Part shown: positions 58,195 to 64,000 of the stretch, one piece after another
Layout of the letters: each line of letters starts with the position of its first letter
How positions within the stretch are numbered: position 1 is the first letter of the stretch
From: Anthonomus grandis grandis
Lineage: Eukaryota; Arthropoda; Insecta; Coleoptera; Curculionidae
Assembly: GCF_022605725.1 (NCBI RefSeq)
Contig: NC_065558.1
Span: forward strand, 5,890,001-5,954,000
DNA: 64,000 nt
Direction: 5' to 3'
Position numbers and translations under genes: made by a program
The notes under the pieces: model-generated
Told to the model about the DNA's origin: nothing
Databases searched by the model: none
The model's input: the letters and a program-made list of their open reading frames with translations, nothing else

Positions 58195-61100
58195 ATGTCA
58201 CAAGTAAGTACCACTTCGAAAACCCCCATAGTTCCCAAATTAACCATGATTTTTTTATGAAGGATATTCGGTCCATGTTTAGTGCCATGGCCAAAAAGGC
58301 CGGTGGCCTAAAACCAAAAAAACCTGTTAAAATTCTAGACTCGGACGATGAGGACATTGTGGAAAATACCCCTGAAAAAACCGCGGTTAAGCAACCCGTG
58401 AAACGTAGGGCTCATGTGCTCAGTTCAGACTCAGAGGAAGATGGAAAAGCAAAGAAGAAAAGCAGCAAATCACCTTCACAGAAGGCCAAAGGATCTTCAT
58501 CGGAGAAGAAAAAAGCGCAGTCTAAAAAGGACGAGAAGCCTAACTTAAAAAAGTTGAAACCTGTGGATATTGATTTTTTTAATAAGCCAATTAAGCAGAC
58601 TCAGGTTAAGCAGATGCAGAAGGAGGATAAGTCAAGTAGTAAAGATGAGAAAACAAAAATTGCCATAAATGAGGGAAGTAAGTAATAATCTTTATTAGTT
58701 TATATATAAACTGTAGTAGATAGGTATATCAGTGTTTTTTGCAGTTTATTCTTGTTTTTTCCATTTGCAACAGTTTCATGACATTTTAGGGATACATAAT
58801 GATAAAGCCTTTGAAGAAACTTTGAAACACTTAGATGAAGATGATGGAGATGACACAGATGACACAATTTTATTAGACAACTTAGACCTCCTTGATAAAA
58901 CTATTGAAGAAGCAATGAAAGCAGATGAAGAAAATACTGCAAAAAAATCAAATAAAAAGAGCAAAACAGAAGTACTGGAGAAGAAAGTTAAGGAGGAGAA
59001 AATCACCCCAAAGAAGAGACCAAGAAAAACATCAGAATGTATATTAATCATTGTTTTTCTTAACTACCAGTAAATTAATGTTTGTTCCCCATTTCAGCAA
59101 CACCTACACCTAAAAAAAAGCAGAAACTGGAACAAACTGACTCTGGTATCGATGAATGGGCAAAAATAGACAGAAAATATAATGCGGCAGGCATGTATGC
59201 TGCTTATCTGCACAGGGGAGGCCCTAAAAATCATGGAGAGAAAGTATATCCCAAGGGCAACCCCGATTGTTTAAAGAATTTAACATTTTTAAGAACTGGA
59301 GTGCTGGATTCCCTTGAGGGTGATGAATTTGAAACATTAGTGACAGATCATGGTGGAAGAGTGGTACATGGGGTATCAAGTAAGTTTACAAGTTAATATT
59401 GTCTTTTTTTCTTTTCACAAGGGAATTTTAGAAAAAGTGAACTTCATGGTGGTGGGAGACCAACCTGGACCAGCAAAATTAGAAAAATCAAGAAAGTATG
59501 GTATACCAGAAATAGATGAGGATCAGTTTTTGGACATGATTTTGGTAAAGTCTGGGCAACAGCCCAGATATGCTGAAAAAGGTGATGCACAATCCGATGT
59601 GGCCTCCGAAGATCTTGGAATTGGTGGCTCTGAAGATGGCGGATCTCCAAAGAAAAAATTAGCAGAGGAGGAGTTATATGTTAAAAAAGAATCCACTGAA
59701 GGTATTAAAGAGGAGGCCTTAGAAGAGAAAGTAAAGCCAAAAAAAATAGAGAAAGTTACACCCGAGTTGGTTAAAATTAAAGAAGAAGTAAAAGAAACTG
59801 GAAAGATTAAAGAAGATTCAAAAGAGACAGTTGCTGAGCCTGTTAAAGTCAGAGGGGAGTCAGTGGTTCCCACTACTGAAAACTTATCATGGACCGAAAA
59901 GTATAAACCCACTGACATGACAATGATTATTGGTAAGCTATTCTCATTTCCTTTTCTGTTGAATAAATAAGTCAATTTAAGATATACATTTTATATGTGA
60001 AGGAATGTTTAGGCCTAAGTTACTAAAAACAATTTACTTTTCTCTTGTAGGGTCAAATTAAAGCAAGTTTAAGTTCAAAAAATGCTTTATTATAGAACTT
60101 TACAATTCTGTTGATAAAGCTATACTAAAGTCAAATAAGTAAATAAAAAATATTTTAAGTAACATAAGGCATTTAAATATAAGCTAAAATCCAAATGAAA
60201 CACTAAAAAAAACATTTTGAAAAAACAGGTTATGAAACAAACAATAAATAATCGGACATTAAATAGTGATTGACCGATACCGATATATCGGCCGATAGAT
60301 ATAAACATATCGGCTATATTGGCCGTTGTGTAAAAAAACAACCATAGCAGTTTAAAACATTTTATTTTTTTATTTTTAAATTTAAAGTATAATTCAAACA
60401 ACTTAATCTTAAGAAATTATGGTATATATAATATGAAATAGAGGCATTTAATATGAATAATGTAGTTTAGGGAGTTTAGGCAAATTATCATGTAAAAATA
60501 TTAGTGTCTCGGTTGTTTCTGGATTCAGCCGATTTTTTTCGCTTTTCGCCGAATTTACGGTTCCAGCTTCTGAAAACATTTGCTCACTTGCAACATTGCC
60601 AACTGGTGCCGATAAATATATAAGAGCTTGATTATATAATAATGGTAGAACTTCTCGTTTTTCTTGCCACCAAGAAATAGGATTCGCTTTTCTTTCAAGA
60701 AGAGAATGTTTTTTATATTCTGCAATTTCAGCATTCACTTCTTCACAAATGGATGCTCTAGAAGATAATTTTGTGTCACAAGATGTTGTTGGAATGGTTT
60801 TTGTTGTTGTGGAGCTCATCCCTTCTCCGGCAAATTCTTCGTACACATTCCAAAACAGATCTAGACTCAGGTTCAGAAGTTCGAGCATACTTAGCAAGTG
60901 GTTTGTCGTCATCACTATCAATTTCTATAGTTTCATTTATTGTATCTGAAATGAGAGGGGAACTAGAATGTTCTACAGATGTATTGTTTTCTTTTATTAG
61001 CGACTTTAGATTTGTAGTTATGTATTCGCATATAAAATCACGGTCTTTTGTTGTAAAAAAATTGTCTTTGAAGCGAGGATCCAAGAAAGTCGCGATGGTA

Positions 61101-63966
61101 TAATATTTTTTTAGAAATATATTCTGAAATCGTTTATTTAAGCTGCTTTTCAATTCTTCTTTCATTGTACCTACTCCTGCAAAATTAGCGTTTTCTTTGT
61201 TAAGATAGGCAGTGATAGTCGAAACAAATGGAATGACTTCAATATGCAGCAGTCTGATGAAGTTGTAATTTTTGTAATGTCTTCAAATGGCTTTAACAAA
61301 TTTAAAACGCTTCCAACTAATTCCCATTCGGAAAATGTCAAGTCTGTAAGTGTCCCATGATCCAAAATATATAAATTTACCTCTTGTTTTTGTTCAAGTA
61401 GGCGGGAGAGTAGATAAAATGAGGAATTCCAACGTGTTTGTACATCCTGGAAAAGTTTGTGTTTGGGAAGGTTTAGTTGTTCTTGAAGTTTACTTAGTTT
61501 ATCGCGACCAGTTTGAGAGTGATTAAAATGCGAAACGATTTTTCTTGATTTTGCTATTAAATCACTGACTGCACGTTGACTTCCTATAGCATCCTGTATT
61601 ACAAGTCGTAAAAAATGAATGAAGCATGCTTCATAATTTACTTTGGCCTTAACAAAACCATTCCTCATATTGGCAGCATTGTCTGCTAATATTAAGTGAA
61701 TATGTTCCCTTTTTATATTCCATTCTTGTAACAAAGAATGAAATGCTTCAGCTATGGCGTCTCCTGTATGAGATCCTGAAAACTTCTTGCAGGCAAGTGA
61801 AAAATGGGATCTCTGGTTTAAACTTAAATATGTTTTTTAAAAAAAATGGATTGTGAGAGACAAAAAAGAAGTGTTTGTATATTTGCACGTCCAAATATCT
61901 GTAGTAAAAGATGCTTTTCCCAACATATTTGAAATTTTTTGAGTCACTTCTTGAGTAAATATCTGGTACAACTTTTTCTCTGAAGTATCTGTTAGAAGGA
62001 ATTTGATAATTTGGAATTGCTGTCTTCACCATCTGATACAATGCTGAATGGCTGATTATCTAAACATATCATTTCACCTATAAGGTAGTAAAACTCCTTC
62101 GCTTTGGATGAATTGATGTCCCAGTTTTGCATTTGCTTGAAAGAGTCAGCCAGTGAGACTTGCAATAGCTTAGAGTTAGAAGTAGAAGTACTTCTAGAAG
62201 GTCCAGCCGTTTCTAAAAAAAAAACAATAGACTCAGGGTGATCAAAAAATCAAAACGTTGAAATAAACGGGAATATTATTTGTTTTTAAATAAAATCAGA
62301 TCGTAGGTGTTAATAAAACAATTTAAAGTGATGAAAAAGAAAAATTTTCCCCCTCCTACACAAATTTCTTTAATTTCCCCAAATTCCCAACAATATACTA
62401 CATTCTTCACATTTTTAGCAAAAAATCTTTAGGTGGTTTGCCCCTGGGGGTAATTTTTTTATGCAAATTCCCTTAAATTCCTAATAAATCCCTAGAATTT
62501 TAGCAAAAATTTCCTGGGTGGTTTGCCCCTCATTTCAATTCTAATATAATTCTGAATAAGCAGGTGTTTGGAAATATTTTTATAACTTGAACTGGGAAAT
62601 AAAAATTTAGTACTAACCTGAGCTTGTATCAGTCCCTTTCATTTTATAATATTCTTGAGGGTGTTTTTTCTCTAAATAGTATTTCATGTTTGAGGTATTC
62701 GCCAATTTTCTCACTCCCCCCAATGAAATGGTTATGTCACACAATTTACATTTTGCCGTGGATTTCTTATCTGCTGGGGATAATTTATTCTTGATGAAAT
62801 ATTTCCAATAAATACTTTTTCTATCCATTTCGCTACTTTACACTTCACCAAACTCCAATTAATAATATGTTTTTGTTAAAGAATAACTAAATTACGCCAA
62901 GAAATAAACGATCTCTTTTAAGAATGTAAATACTGAATGCACGGCGTCGGCACTAAACGCACGGGATACGGGATTCACCGAAAAATTAAGGGAACTTACC
63001 AACGACTTTGAGCTGAGCCGCATAAATTACCGCCTTTTGCTGTGTTGCCAAAGTGCATTTTTTGTTTTTATTTTTATGATTTTAAATTGAACGTTAAAGA
63101 ACTATAAATTATATTACAGAATATTCAGATTTTAGTTATCAATTAAAAAAAGGCCGATATGCAGATATATATCGTTATCGGCCGAGACTTTATTGGTATC
63201 GGCTAAAAAAGTCATTATCGGTCGATCACTACATTAAAAGGACAAGTTATTAACTGAGGGTACACAAGTTTAAAAGCAAAATATTTAAGATCTTCAATCT
63301 AGTACTAGTTAATATATTTAGGGAAGCAGGGAAGAAAAACCAAAGCGCCTTTACAATTTTTAGGTTTAGTCTTAAACATTGTAAAACAGTCAGATTCATT
63401 CAATGTTTTTGGCAGATTATTATAGATCTTCCTGACATTGTAATAAATGACTTTATGGGTTTCTTACTTATTTTCATTTTCATCTTCAACTTCAGTTATG
63501 TATTTCAATTATTTGTATTTTACTGATTTTTATATTCTTTAAGTAAATATATTCTTAAAGTAAAAAATACAGATTTCCTTAGGTCAACAGCATCAAAGCA
63601 GCAACATGAACAAGCTGAAAAATTGGCTGCAAAACTGGTTTAAAAATGCAAATCCCGAGATCAGAAAAAAACTTCCAAGACCGAACTTATACAATCAGTT
63701 TGACGGATCCTGGTTTAAGGCAGCCCTTTTGAATGGATCACCTGGTGTGGGTATGTGGATCGTTATAATTATAATTAAAAAATTAAGATTAATTCTGTTA
63801 TATTAAATATTTTAAGGCAAAACAACAACAGCTACCATAGTTGCGAAAGCGCTAGGGTTTGATATTGTGGAATTTAACGCCTCCGACACCAGAAATAAGA
63901 AACTTTTACACGAAGAAATCTCTCATATGATGGGTTCAAAGACCCTTGCCGGATTTACTAGTCAAA
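58195..63966 (+). CDS. Replication factor C subunit 1 (large subunit), N-terminal 7 exons
   Basis: RFC1 is the large AAA+ subunit of the clamp loader that opens PCNA and places it on primed DNA in the nucleus. Exons: 58195-58203, 58263-58677, 58745-59038, 59098-59379, 59432-59932, 63583-63750, 63817-63966, continuing off the window. Every intron is phase 1. The start MSQ|DIRSMFSAM mirrors the DIRKFF-like start of the family. Residues 10-240 are low-complexity, Lys/Glu/Ser-rich and acidic, with VDIDFFNKP. A BRCT domain follows in exons 4-5 (about residues 255-365: LTFLRTGVLDSLEGDEFE, DHGGRVVHGVSKKVNFMVVG). Exon 5 ends with the lead into the ATPase, WTEKYKPTDM. Exons 6-7 carry Walker A, GSPGVGKTTTATIVAKAL, and VEFNASDTRNKK. 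About 606 codons are visible of a usual 950-1150. The exon 3 acceptor is set by phase; the stronger-looking AG at 58773 would break the frame. Intron 5 is 3,650 bp because of a hAT insertion; four of the other introns are 52-67 bp. Confidence 0.95.
60264..63231 (-). mobile_element. hAT element in RFC1 intron 5, antisense
   Basis: The 2,968-bp element begins TAGTGATTGACCGATACCG and ends CGGTCGATCACTA. CATTAAA flanks it on both sides (60257-60263 and 63232-63238), one base short of the usual 8-bp hAT duplication. The subterminal regions are packed with CCGATA/TATCGG words on both sides. Its gene runs against RFC1. Without it, RFC1 intron 5 would be about 675 bp. It differs in terminal sequence from the two CAGTGTTGCC hATs, so it represents another hAT lineage. 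Confidence 0.9.
60448..62828 (-). pseudogene. ZBED-type hAT transposase, degraded
   Basis: From 62828 the first piece is a BED zinc finger, YWKYFIKNKLSPADKKS, with CKLCD and H/H partners (EKKHPQEYYK), ending at a GTTAGT donor. Later pieces in other frames: IPNYQIPSNRYFREKVVPDI (62020-61960), IHLILADNAANMRNGFVKAK and CFIHFLRLVIQDAIGS (61734-61171), FQDVQTRWNSSFYLLSRLLE, then FLDPRFKDNFF (61165 on) and the C-terminal dimerisation domain, LYNQALIYLSAPVGNVASEQ with FSEAGTVNSAKSEKNRLNPE (to 60448). Four or more frame changes or stops separate them. The protein is of the ZBED1/ZBED4-like sort and would act on the element's own ends; this copy cannot. Confidence 0.85.
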
Positions 63967-64000
63967 GTAAGTTAATCGTTAACATAAGAAAATTAAATTA

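Noticed and set aside
58776..59051. 91-codon minus-strand Ser/Phe-rich frame
   Set aside because: Antisense shadow of RFC1 exon 3, created by its Lys/Glu/Asp-rich codons.
59523..59975. 150-codon minus-strand frame
   Set aside because: Antisense shadow of RFC1 exon 5; RFC1 phase and BRCT homology fix the coding strand.

Overview
The window looks like insect nuclear DNA. It is AT-rich, has GT-AG introns of 52-66 bp, one recognisable host gene (RFC1, the large subunit of the replication clamp loader) and a dense, nested population of insect-type transposable elements. A beetle is my best guess for the order, but nothing in the sequence settles that.

Layout. 1-10.7 kb holds LINE fragments, among them a 5'-truncated RNase-H-bearing LINE at 2502-4048 with a poly(A) tail and target duplication, a second degraded copy at about 7.45-8.41 kb, and a foldback repeat at 8.4-9.4 kb. 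10.7-14.3 kb holds a Harbinger relic, a copy of a poorly characterised DDE-like transposase family (called here the WSDNC family after its motif) and a truncated mariner-type relic. 14.9-19.2 kb holds an array of short CCTGGAA-bearing repeats split by an RTE-like LINE, followed by a 181-bp satellite with a trimeric higher-order duplication. 20-21.3 kb is a dead LINE. 21.3-28.3 kb is mostly non-coding, with microsatellites, a MITE, a diverged 210-250 bp repeat and a second CCTGGAA array. 28.4-29.0 kb is a compact GC-rich, GTACC-rich island. 29.07-30.95 kb is a mariner relic carrying two retro-type insertions, one of them a tRNA-derived SINE. 31.7-35.1 kb holds pogo-like and LINE relics.

37.2-39.5 kb is a full-length mariner-superfamily element with terminal inverted repeats of about 440 bp and a dead transposase, next to a C-terminal WSDNC fragment. 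41.4-46.1 kb is a hAT element with an exact 8-bp target duplication. A Harbinger element has inserted in it, and its two genes lie on opposite strands with interleaved exons. 47.4-50.4 kb is a nearly intact second hAT. 51.2-55.4 kb is the fullest WSDNC-family copy, with a DD77E Tc1/mariner-superfamily element sitting in its first intron.

57.1-57.9 kb is a three-copy repeat, and RFC1 then runs from 58,195 off the right edge. Seven exons are visible and all six introns are phase 1. Intron 5 is enlarged by a third hAT inserted antisense. Apart from RFC1, all coding sequence I recognise comes from mobile elements, and nearly all of it is broken by frameshifts, stops or truncation. The main novelty candidate is the WSDNC-type transposase family, present in three diverged states.
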